In this document: piece by piece, positions 1-7,133 of the stretch
Numbering within the stretch: the stretch's first letter is position 1
How the letters are laid out: every line of letters begins with the position of its first letter
Origin: Clostridia bacterium
Lineage (GTDB): Bacteria > Bacillota > Clostridia > Oscillospirales > CAG-272
Reading direction: 5' to 3'
DNA length: 8,267 nt
NCBI GenBank assembly: GCA_017556845.1
Contig: JAFYMA010000240.1
Location: forward strand, 1 to 8,267
Translations under genes and position numbers: made by a program
The notes under the pieces: model-generated
Databases searched by the model: none
What the model was told of the DNA's origin: nothing
What the model saw: only the letters and a program-made list of their open reading frames with translations

Positions 1-1779
1 AAGGAAAAGGACGATCTTGCTGAATCCACTAAGATGTCAAGAACGAGAGATTCCGGTAATATCGACAGCGTTGTAAACGTTTACTCCACACCCGAAGAAA
101 AAGACGTAATCCTCAAGCAGATACTTGACGGTGCCGGCCCTGCTACCGATGCAGAAGTTGAGGAAATCGACGATGTTGTCGGAAAAGCAGTATATGAAAA
201 CACTTTCAGCTCCGCTATTGCAAGCAGCAATGATGACAAAACATGGAACGATAAGGATTCAACCGCTTACCTTTCCCTGTTTGACAATATGATAAGCTCT
301 TATGCAAAATTCATCGCTAAGAGCGATGCGTTTGCAAAGGTTGCATCGTACAGTGTCGTTGAAGCGATCGTTGCTTCGTGCGGCGACAAGCCCACTTCAC
401 AGCAGCTCGTATCAAAGTTCCAGAATCACTTCTCTGTCGCACAGGATCTGGCACAGCCCTCACTCAGAGTCGATGAAAACACAGACTACGAGGATCTCGT
501 TGCTCCTTCAAGAACAACGGTATTTATGATGTCTGCAGGAACTGCAAAATACATCAAAAAGCACGCAGAAATGTTCGGCTTGCGCATACCGGCAGATCAG
601 TCTGACGAAGGTCAGGTGATAAAAGCGTGTGCTGAAGAGTTCATCCGCAATTACTCCGGTGATTCCGCGGCAAGAGTTTCTATCGTTAACTCTATCACTG
701 ACCAGGTGCTCTACTGCACAGGCGAAATTATGGACATCAACCCCTTGAGAATAGAAAAGTTCAACGAGCTCAGCGCTGACCGTGCATACTACACAAACTA
801 TTGCACTGCATTGAAGAATTTCAAAAAATACGATACGGATATGTGGAATCCTCATATCGGCAACGACCTTCACAAGAGAGGTTATCTGCCTTATATGAAC
901 GAAGCGAAGGAAAAGGACTGCGACGCAATGGTCGTAAAGGCTCTTCTTTACGCTCTGTACTCAAAGCAGATAACGTACAAAGACGGCGTTGCAGCTATGA
1001 AGGGCAAATACTATTTCTCTTACAGCGGTAAAAATATAACAGATTCAAACGGAACCTTGATAAACGTCAAGAACATTGCAAAGCTTATCGCTTGGCTCAG
1101 AAACGAGGATGAGCTCGTTGAGGAATGGTGCATGCTCTTCGAAAGAGATATCAAGCGTCAGCAGCTGGCACTTCCGAATTTCGCAAGCGGAACTCCCAAT
1201 GAAATATCCGCATTGGAGAGCACTCTTACAAAGAGCCTGTACATGAAGCTTCTCACAGAAAAGATATTCGCGCTTCCCACATCAAAGGGCGAAGACTCCA
1301 TTACAGTTCTTGAGCTTGCAAATATGGTCAAAACAAGCGAAGAGATCGACTGCGACTGCGACGATGCTGAAAGAATACTTATCGTCGCATACGAAGTATT
1401 CAAGTCTCTTTGCGAATACCGTACAAGCTCTAAGAATATGCCCGAAATGTTCATACAGATATACAATCAGCAGATCGAAAAGGTATACCGCGCATTGGCT
1501 GATGCAAGATTTATTGTTGAAGCAGGAAAGGATGCAGAGGTTCAGTTCAACCAGTTCGCAGCGTGGCTGCACAACACAGGAGTATTTGACCGCATCAATC
1601 CCGATATGCCTTTGGACGAGCTTGGAAACGTATGCATAGATCAGCCTTGCACCGCAGCAAGCTTCGATGCAGTAAAGAGCTCCCTTGCCGGAGTCGCAAC
1701 AAGATCATTCAGAGCTTATTCAAGCGATGACAGTGAAGATGCTCAGACATCGGAATCATCTGATGTTATCACAGAATAA
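1..1779 (+). CDS. C-terminal part of a large tubulin-like (Tubulin_2-type) protein, 5' truncated by the window edge
   Basis: The frame is open from base 1 to the TAA at 1777-1779, giving 592 visible residues. An ATG at 34 is in frame but has no well-spaced ribosome binding site, so the gene most likely begins upstream. The visible part is a diverged paralogue of the C-terminal ~450 residues of the next gene. Shared motifs, numbered from base 1, are SVVNVYSTPEEKD (23-35), SITDQVLYCTGEI followed by IEKFNEL, MWNPHIGNDLHKRGYLPY (281-298), a GKYYF segment, and a WLRN...EEWC helix (365-377). The nucleotide-binding domain would lie outside the window, so the tubulin-like call rests on paralogy. If the layouts match, about 600 residues are missing. 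The protein looks cytosolic, with no membrane segment. An acidic DCDCDD patch lies at 450-455, and the last 19 residues (574-592) form an acidic Ser-rich tail, probably disordered. No TTA leucine codon occurs in frame, unlike the next gene, which suggests stronger selection on codon use and possibly higher expression. Polymerisation or GTP hydrolysis cannot be judged here. Confidence 0.8.
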   Translation, partial: KEKDDLAESTKMSRTRDSGNIDSVVNVYSTPEEKDVILKQILDGAGPATDAEVEEIDDVVGKAVYENTFSSAIASSNDDKTWNDKDSTAYLSLFDNMISSYAKFIAKSDAFAKVASYSVVEAIVASCGDKPTSQQLVSKFQNHFSVAQDLAQPSLRVDENTDYEDLVAPSRTTVFMMSAGTAKYIKKHAEMFGLRIPADQSDEGQVIKACAEEFIRNYSGDSAARVSIVNSITDQVLYCTGEIMDINPLRIEKFNELSADRAYYTNYCTALKNFKKYDTDMWNPHIGNDLHKRGYLPYMNEAKEKDCDAMVVKALLYALYSKQITYKDGVAAMKGKYYFSYSGKNITDSNGTLINVKNIAKLIAWLRNEDELVEEWCMLFERDIKRQQLALPNFASGTPNEISALESTLTKSLYMKLLTEKIFALPTSKGEDSITVLELANMVKTSEEIDCDCDDAERILIVAYEVFKSLCEYRTSSKNMPEMFIQIYNQQIEKVYRALADARFIVEAGKDAEVQFNQFAAWLHNTGVFDRINPDMPLDELGNVCIDQPCTAASFDAVKSSLAGVATRSFRAYSSDDSEDAQTSESSDVITE

Positions 1780-1811
1780 TCAAGTATTCTCTACATTACA
1801 ACAAATTATAA

Positions 1812-1843
1812 TGCTCAGGCTGTATTAAAATGCAGTCTGAGCA
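1812..1843 (+). promoter_or_regulatory. Intercistronic RNA hairpin directly upstream of the second gene's ribosome binding site
   Basis: GCTCAGGCTG (1813-1822) and CAGTCTGAGC (1833-1842) can pair over ten positions with one G-U wobble. An outer T-A pair (1812/1843) extends the stem to eleven. The loop is the ten bases at 1823-1832. No run of T follows. The right arm instead runs straight into the ribosome binding site, so this is not a standard intrinsic terminator. Plausible roles are protecting the 3' end of the upstream message after cleavage or tuning access of ribosomes to the next gene. The stem is seen directly; the role is inferred. Confidence 0.55.
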
Positions 1844-1850
1844 AAGGAGG
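1843..1850 (+). promoter_or_regulatory. Strong ribosome binding site for the second gene
   Basis: AAAGGAGG is a near-perfect match to the 16S anti-Shine-Dalgarno sequence and ends seven bases before the ATG at 1858, which fixes that start. Its first base can join the hairpin immediately upstream, so folding of that stem could affect initiation. Confidence 0.85.
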
Positions 1851-1857
1851 AAAAGCA

Positions 1858-4800
1858 ATGGAAAGACAATCGGTATTGTTGATAGGTTTAGGCAAAGACG
1901 GCAGCCGTATAGCTTTAAGAGCTCATAACAAATCCAAGCGTAATGACATAAGATCGATCTGTCTTTCCGCTTTTTCTTTGCAGGATATACCTCAAAATTC
2001 ATCTTACATCTCTTTAAATCATGAATCTTCCTTCGAAGATATAGCAAATATGTTTTCACATTTATCGGATGAGGATAGATTTATCAGCGATGATATACAA
2101 GCCGTAAGCAGTGCCAGAATGGATTGTGGGGAAAGTCCATGGCGTACAAAAGCGTTTCTTTCGTTCGCCGCGCTGCTTCAGGACGAAGAAAAGGCATCCC
2201 CGTTTTTAAAAGCTATCGAAGATACTTTTATCAATAATGAAAAGTCTGTAAAAATACATTTCATTGCATCATGCACCGACTACGGATCAGGACTGTTTCT
2301 GCCCGTAACGCTATTCATAAGAAATTATATATACAAACATACCGGACTTACACCGCAATGCGAGCTTTATTTAGTAGGTCCGCAGATATATAAAAATAAG
2401 CTTTCAAGCGAATTATACCTTTTATCCTCGGCAAATATGTACGCATCGGTAAGAGAGCTGAACGCCGTATATCTTGCCTGCGATCCGAAAACTAAAAATG
2501 ATAAGACGATTAAAAGCTCTCTTGATTTTAAAATTGGATCAAACGATTGCAGTATGGGGCTTTTATTTGATTCAGAATACCCGAACAACATTCCCCCTTA
2601 CCGAACTGTTTCAATATTTGAGGGCATCACGGGCGTAAACAGCGATAATGACGGGATTGAATATATTGCAAACGTAATTTCATCAATACTGACAGACGAT
2701 TCATACGATAGCATCACCGACGGCACCGTGGTGCTTGATACGGCCGCCGTTTACGGAACTCACAGCATAGTTAAAGCTGTATACCCCAAGCAAGCAATTT
2801 CCGATTATATAGTAAAACGCACTCTGACAGAGCACGTTTACACAGAATGGTTAGAAATATATAATAACGCCATGCTTTCTCTTTCTCGCTACGAGTCAAA
2901 TGACAAAATCACACGAGAGGCACTTGACACAAAAGCGTATCTGAATGCCATGGCAGACTCCCCCTTTAACGCAGACATTAACACTCATCACAACGGTGAG
3001 GAATATATAGAAAAGGTGTTATCTGCAATATACAATATAGGCTTGTGTGATATTGCAAAAAGCACCGACAGCTTTATAGACAAAGAAAAAGAAAAATTTG
3101 CATCTTCATCTGTTTTCAAAAAAAGCAGATCTGTGTACGAAAGCGCAAAAGCGTTGCACAAGGAATTTACTGCAATACACTGCAAGATATACAGCAGTCT
3201 TGACGGTATCCGCTCTGATATCATAAATCAGATAAACGACGCAGCTTCCGACATTTCTTTGATAAAGGAAATCACATCAGAAGAAGGAAACGGCCCCGTT
3301 TCACCGATCGTATCTTTTTGTGAGCTAAGCTGCATATACAAAGCATTGATCAACAGAATACACCTTTTAAAATCGGGAAATCAGTGCAGATACGATAACG
3401 AAAAGCCGTATGATCTCCTTCCGTACGATCATCTCAGAGTAAAAAATGCCGAGCAAGAAAAAAATGACGCTTATCTCATTTTAGGTAAAGAAAGATTTTC
3501 AAGCGTCGTTAACGGTTCCATCAAGATCAAGTTCTCCAATAATTCAGCAGAGTCATTCTTCTTTGATGCGCACGGTATAAAAAACAATATTTTAAATTCT
3601 GCATACGCATATATCTTAGGGCAGATAACTGAACACATTTTAGCACTTGCCGACAAATACATAATACTTTTCAATGAACTGAACGGTGATATACAAAAGC
3701 TGAAAAGCGAGGTCTTTCTTGCCTTACATACCTGCTCTGACGATACGTTTGATACAGTAAACGTATTTTCTTCCCCGCAGGATAAAGAAATAGCCTTTAA
3801 CTCTTATCTGAAATTTGGCAATATCGACAGTGTAAAGTTGTCTGTATACAATGAAATTGCGGAATATATTTCACGTACTGCAATCACATTGCAGTCGGAC
3901 AATACGTTAAATTCGCTTTTTGAAAAATCAGAACGATCCGCACACAAGGCCTTTACGTCCGATAGCTTTTACAATGACTATATTGACAGAAATATATTCG
4001 ATGTAATTTTTAACCCTCTTAAAGAGGTTTGCTCCTTTAACAAAAGCAGTTTTCAATCATATATAAACCGAGCATTTGCATCATCTCACATTTCCCTATC
4101 GGTAGATATGCAGGATGATGAAAACGGATATTCCGCAAATAAATGCTTTTCAACATTGCTTTTACCGCATTCAGTCAAAGCTTCTCTTACATCAGATGAC
4201 AACGATTCATTTTACGATACAGTAAATAAGCTTATGCTCAGCGCAGGTGTCATACCGAATTGTATCGCATTTTCTTCAATTATAGACAGTAACTGCTTTT
4301 ACGTGCGCCGTTCGATAAGCTATCTGCCACCGCACCATTTCAAATTCTTCAACGAAAGTGACGGTTGCGAAGGTGAAAAAGCGTGTAAAAAGGTGATAGA
4401 TTTTTCAAATGCTCAGAAAACTGTTATGTGGTATCCTTATTTAAAGCCGGATCATCACACAAACGGTCATTTACCGTATATAGCGCCTGAGATGAACAAC
4501 ATAAAGCAGGAAAAAGCCGCAAAGGCGTTATTACACGCAGTCCTCAACGACAAAGTGTTCAATTTACCCGGCGCCTCAGACGGTAGCGGTGTTTATTATA
4601 TACATGGAGATGCGAAGCCTTCGCCTGTCATATATAACGGTATGCCTGTGAAACGCGGCGATCTTCTCGATCTTTACAGATGGCTTTTGGATAATGATGC
4701 TATCACAGACATCTGGTGTCTTGAGCTTTCAAAGATAATATCTGCCGAGACATCCACCATGCCTGTCGGTATTCAAAGCGATAATTCAGTTCAGCTTATC

Positions 4801-5106
4801 AATTCTGCACTTCACAAATGTCAATTTTTCGGCAAACTGCGCGATTTCGCATTATTGTTGTCATTTGAAATACACAACGAGCATTACGCCGAGCAGATCA
4901 TAAAGCTGACGCACGCGATATTAAAAGAATATTGCAACAGATCGTTTCCGTGCGAAAGCGACGGATACTATTCCCTCTACGTTTATGCCATTCCGAAATT
5001 CAAGAACGCATTTGCAGACAAATATTTATCACAGTTTTCAGACGAGCACAGAAAAATTTCCAATATATTCGATCTGCACTGTGAAAAATTTATCCAAGAT
5101 AATTAA
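1858..5106 (+). CDS. Tubulin/FtsZ-like protein of the bacterial Tubulin_2 type, with degenerate nucleotide-loop motif
   Basis: This is a complete 1082-residue protein. The start is set by the AAAGGAGG site seven bases upstream. The N-terminus VLLIGLGKDGSRI (6-18) fits the first glycine-rich loop of tubulin-superfamily proteins, which in the Tubulin_2 family usually reads like LIGLGGTGG. A hydrophobic strand then leads to CTDYGSG (139-145), at the place of the tubulin GGGTGSG box but without its first glycines. ANMYASVRELN (192-202) and YGTHSIVKAVYPKQAI (299-314) resemble further conserved stretches I recall from this family. I see no convincing catalytic NxDxxD loop; NSDND at 261-265 is only suggestive. 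Residues ~330-620 are mainly helical, with a charged coiled-coil-like part near 405-470. From ~630 to the end the protein matches the previous gene product: NVFSSPQDKE at 635-644, the HLPY motif at 871-874, and WLLDNDAITDIWC at 942-954. No signal peptide or membrane helix is apparent. It may bind GTP weakly or act as a non-catalytic partner of the upstream paralogue. Leucine TTA codons are common, unlike its neighbour. The family call is from remembered motifs and was not searched. Confidence 0.72.
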   Translation: MERQSVLLIGLGKDGSRIALRAHNKSKRNDIRSICLSAFSLQDIPQNSSYISLNHESSFEDIANMFSHLSDEDRFISDDIQAVSSARMDCGESPWRTKAFLSFAALLQDEEKASPFLKAIEDTFINNEKSVKIHFIASCTDYGSGLFLPVTLFIRNYIYKHTGLTPQCELYLVGPQIYKNKLSSELYLLSSANMYASVRELNAVYLACDPKTKNDKTIKSSLDFKIGSNDCSMGLLFDSEYPNNIPPYRTVSIFEGITGVNSDNDGIEYIANVISSILTDDSYDSITDGTVVLDTAAVYGTHSIVKAVYPKQAISDYIVKRTLTEHVYTEWLEIYNNAMLSLSRYESNDKITREALDTKAYLNAMADSPFNADINTHHNGEEYIEKVLSAIYNIGLCDIAKSTDSFIDKEKEKFASSSVFKKSRSVYESAKALHKEFTAIHCKIYSSLDGIRSDIINQINDAASDISLIKEITSEEGNGPVSPIVSFCELSCIYKALINRIHLLKSGNQCRYDNEKPYDLLPYDHLRVKNAEQEKNDAYLILGKERFSSVVNGSIKIKFSNNSAESFFFDAHGIKNNILNSAYAYILGQITEHILALADKYIILFNELNGDIQKLKSEVFLALHTCSDDTFDTVNVFSSPQDKEIAFNSYLKFGNIDSVKLSVYNEIAEYISRTAITLQSDNTLNSLFEKSERSAHKAFTSDSFYNDYIDRNIFDVIFNPLKEVCSFNKSSFQSYINRAFASSHISLSVDMQDDENGYSANKCFSTLLLPHSVKASLTSDDNDSFYDTVNKLMLSAGVIPNCIAFSSIIDSNCFYVRRSISYLPPHHFKFFNESDGCEGEKACKKVIDFSNAQKTVMWYPYLKPDHHTNGHLPYIAPEMNNIKQEKAAKALLHAVLNDKVFNLPGASDGSGVYYIHGDAKPSPVIYNGMPVKRGDLLDLYRWLLDNDAITDIWCLELSKIISAETSTMPVGIQSDNSVQLINSALHKCQFFGKLRDFALLLSFEIHNEHYAEQIIKLTHAILKEYCNRSFPCESDGYYSLYVYAIPKFKNAFADKYLSQFSDEHRKISNIFDLHCEKFIQDN

Positions 5107-5125
5107 TTCGTATAATTCTCTTTTG

Positions 5126-5138
5126 AAAGGAGAAAAGG
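5126..5138 (+). promoter_or_regulatory. Ribosome binding site for the third gene
   Basis: AAAGGAG (5126-5132) lies twelve bases before the ATG at 5145. This is somewhat long, and an overlapping purine run AAAAGG (5133-5138) lies six bases before it. Either could serve, and both support the chosen start. The gap after the previous stop is only 38 bases, consistent with one transcript. Confidence 0.75.
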
Positions 5139-5144
5139 TTCAAT

Positions 5145-7133
5145 ATGCTCACTTATGTGATAAACACATCTGAGAATAAGACGTTCGACAGTGACCGCTT
5201 GTTTGATCTTGCAGGATACAACAGGATACGCTGGATGAATTGCCGTCTGGATAATATCCGGAAATACTCGGATATTATCTTTGACAAACAAAATGTTTTG
5301 GGTGCCGATAGCTTCAGAGTCGTTATCATCGTGGATTTTTACGGCTTTGACAGAATAAGAACACCTTACGGGCGTAACGGATACGGCGAAGAAAAAGGCG
5401 TTGAATTAAACCTTTATATGCCGTATATAGAAGCATATCTTCAAGACAATTTTATAAGACCGCTGGAACAATCGGAGCTGTTTGCCAAGGAATACGAAAT
5501 ATACTACGTTCAAAATGCAAAGTATGAAAAATTCGAGCATATAGATAACGCCGAATCTCAATTGGAGTATATTCTTTCCGGCAACGAAGCCTTCAAGGGT
5601 GAAGACAAGGTGATAAAGTCAGAGCAAGAGGACGGAACTACCAACGAAGTTATCCTGCCGTCATTCAGTTCATTTACACTTTACTGCACACCCAATATTT
5701 CATTAGAATTCAATCTTAATGAATATCCATACGGCGTGCCCGAAGAAACTATGACGTTTTCTCAGTTTTTCTCAGCATTCAAAATACGTTCTACGATTCG
5801 ATCCCAATTCCGTTGCCACTATTATATGACAACATACGGAAACGGACCTGCAAGAGCTGCCTTTGATACGTTGACTCTTTCGCTGTATCTTGTATGGCTT
5901 TATGAACGAGAAGAGGCTGTAACGACAGAAGGAGATTTTGAAGTTACGGAGATCAACGCAGAGGCTCTGAAGGATATCCTTGAAACATCGTGGCAAAAAA
6001 TAGCAGTTGCCAGAAATATTGCAGAAAGCAACAACTCAAAATACTTTTCCTTATTAGTCAACAGCGGCGAAATAACAAACCATATTGAAAACGAAGAAAA
6101 CACCACTGACGAAGAAGCGATAGAAAGAGAAAAAGCTAATATACGTTTGAAAAAAACAGAAATTGCTCACTCGGTAAACGATCTTTACAATACCGTTGTA
6201 AGATACGCCAACAAAACAAGCAACGAGCTTGACAACGAGCAGCGCAAGGAATTAGACCGTATGATGTCTGCTTACTTGAACAAGCGCGACGAAACGAGCG
6301 AGGTCGGAATAGAAGTTGTATTCGATGAATTGATGGATATGGGTGCTTTGACTATGACGGATCAATGTCCGCCAAAGGAGCAGTTTGATTATATAGTTGA
6401 ACAAAAGGAACGCGAGATCTCCGCTCTGTTCGACAAGGTCCTCAAGGCTCAATATATAAATATGGACTACTCAAAGGTGAAGGAACGCGCTGATAAGGCA
6501 TATATCGAGCACGATAAGCTATCTGCGTGTGCTCGCTGGAGTATAGGTGCCGACATGCTGTTTTTGATCGTTTCCGTATTGTCGTTCACAATTCCGTATC
6601 ACTATTTACAGTTGGATAATTTTGTGTCTTCAACACTGCGATCAAGCGTATTATTAGGAATATCGTGCGGTGTATTTGCAGGATTATTTGCTATTGCCAT
6701 TATTCTGCAGGCAGTTTTACTGTCAGGAAAAATGCGCAAGCAGAAAAAAATCCTTTTGGATTGCTATATAACCTGCAAGGCTATGCGCAATCAATCATTT
6801 GCACATTTGAAAAACAAATACGAATTTGAATTGATACGTATTGAAGAGGCTCGCTATGAAATAAGACAGCTTGCACATCTTTACGATAAAAATATGGCAA
6901 TAGACAAAAATATTCTGTGTCACAGACTGCTGCTTGAAGAACTGTATGACAAGATCAGCAGTATGCTCAACAATCTCGGAGTTGAGCCGAAATTGAATAA
7001 CGATATAAGCTTGCGTGATGAATTTGATATAAGCAAGCCGTTGTACGCACGAGAAAACTCCATTTATCAGATCTTTTCCATTGAAGCCATAGAGAAAATG
7101 TTTCCGAAAAAGAAAGGAAGTGACGGCAAATGA
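5145..7133 (+). CDS. Membrane-anchored protein of unknown family with large cytosolic N-terminal part and two-helix hairpin
   Basis: I do not recognise this 662-residue protein. Residues 1-~255 look like a folded mixed alpha/beta region. It contains a buried strand FRVVIIVDFYGFD (57-69) and a segment MTTYGNGPARAAFDTL (228-243) that leads into a hydrophobic helix reaching WLYE near 254. Residues ~315-460 are acidic and helical, probably partly coiled coil. Two membrane helices follow at about 467-487 and 502-526, joined by a short loop. Basic residues (KMRKQKK) come right after the second helix, so both ends should face the cytosol. The last ~135 residues are again helical and charged. There is no signal peptide. 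The position between tubulin-like genes and a multi-spanning protein, with short gaps, suggests a membrane linker or adaptor for the tubulin-like pair, but this is context only. I see no von Willebrand MIDAS motif, Walker A motif or peptidase motif. The gene ends in TGA inside the start codon region of the next gene. Confidence 0.78.
   Translation: MLTYVINTSENKTFDSDRLFDLAGYNRIRWMNCRLDNIRKYSDIIFDKQNVLGADSFRVVIIVDFYGFDRIRTPYGRNGYGEEKGVELNLYMPYIEAYLQDNFIRPLEQSELFAKEYEIYYVQNAKYEKFEHIDNAESQLEYILSGNEAFKGEDKVIKSEQEDGTTNEVILPSFSSFTLYCTPNISLEFNLNEYPYGVPEETMTFSQFFSAFKIRSTIRSQFRCHYYMTTYGNGPARAAFDTLTLSLYLVWLYEREEAVTTEGDFEVTEINAEALKDILETSWQKIAVARNIAESNNSKYFSLLVNSGEITNHIENEENTTDEEAIEREKANIRLKKTEIAHSVNDLYNTVVRYANKTSNELDNEQRKELDRMMSAYLNKRDETSEVGIEVVFDELMDMGALTMTDQCPPKEQFDYIVEQKEREISALFDKVLKAQYINMDYSKVKERADKAYIEHDKLSACARWSIGADMLFLIVSVLSFTIPYHYLQLDNFVSSTLRSSVLLGISCGVFAGLFAIAIILQAVLLSGKMRKQKKILLDCYITCKAMRNQSFAHLKNKYEFELIRIEEARYEIRQLAHLYDKNMAIDKNILCHRLLLEELYDKISSMLNNLGVEPKLNNDISLRDEFDISKPLYARENSIYQIFSIEAIEKMFPKKKGSDGK
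5250..5279 (+). repeat. Perfect 11-bp inverted repeat inside the start of the third gene
   Basis: GATAATATCCG (5250-5260) and CGGATATTATC (5269-5279) are exact reverse complements, separated by the eight bases GAAATACT. A G-T wobble at 5249/5280 would extend the stem in RNA. It lies about 105 bases into the coding sequence, over residues ~36-45. No T-run follows, so it is not a terminator. It could be a translation-slowing mRNA hairpin, a protein-binding palindrome or chance. Confidence 0.6.
7114..7133 (+). promoter_or_regulatory. Ribosome binding site and ATGA stop-start overlap coupling the third and fourth genes
   Basis: AAGGAAG (7114-7120) lies nine bases before the ATG at 7130. The ATG overlaps the TGA stop (7131-7133) of the third gene as ATGA. 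Such overlaps usually mean translational coupling and near-equal amounts of the two products, which fits two membrane proteins working in one complex. Confidence 0.8.

Noticed and set aside
34..36. ATG at 34 as the true start of the first gene
   Set aside because: The frame stays open upstream to base 1, the purine run at 1-10 is too far from the ATG to serve as a ribosome binding site, and the paralogue continues well N-terminal of the equivalent point.
313..348. Small nested inverted repeats (ATCGCT/AGCGAT and CGATGC/GCATCG) in the first gene
   Set aside because: The arms are only six bases inside coding sequence, easily explained by chance and by repeated codon pairs.
508..873. Antisense open frames inside the first gene (also 1158-1466, 1282-1572) and similar ones elsewhere
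   Set aside because: They lie wholly within well-supported + strand genes, lack ribosome binding sites and have no recognisable protein features.
1807..1812. TATAAT as a -10 box for an internal promoter ahead of the second gene
   Set aside because: The hexamer is perfect, but no sequence close to TTGACA lies 16-18 bases upstream and there is no extended TG. It may be chance in an AT-rich gap.
1812..1843. Intrinsic terminator between the first two genes
   Set aside because: The stem is good, but no T-run follows on the + strand. On the - strand the stem is followed only by ATTATAATTTG, and no - strand gene ends here.
5111..5116. TATAAT as a -10 box ahead of the third gene
   Set aside because: The expected -35 region reads ATTTAT or similar, so support is too weak to call a promoter.
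5313..5351. FRVVIIVDFYGFD (57-69) of the third protein as a von Willebrand A metal site
   Set aside because: A hydrophobic strand ending in Asp is present, but the DxSxS pattern is missing and no matching later Thr/Asp motif was seen.
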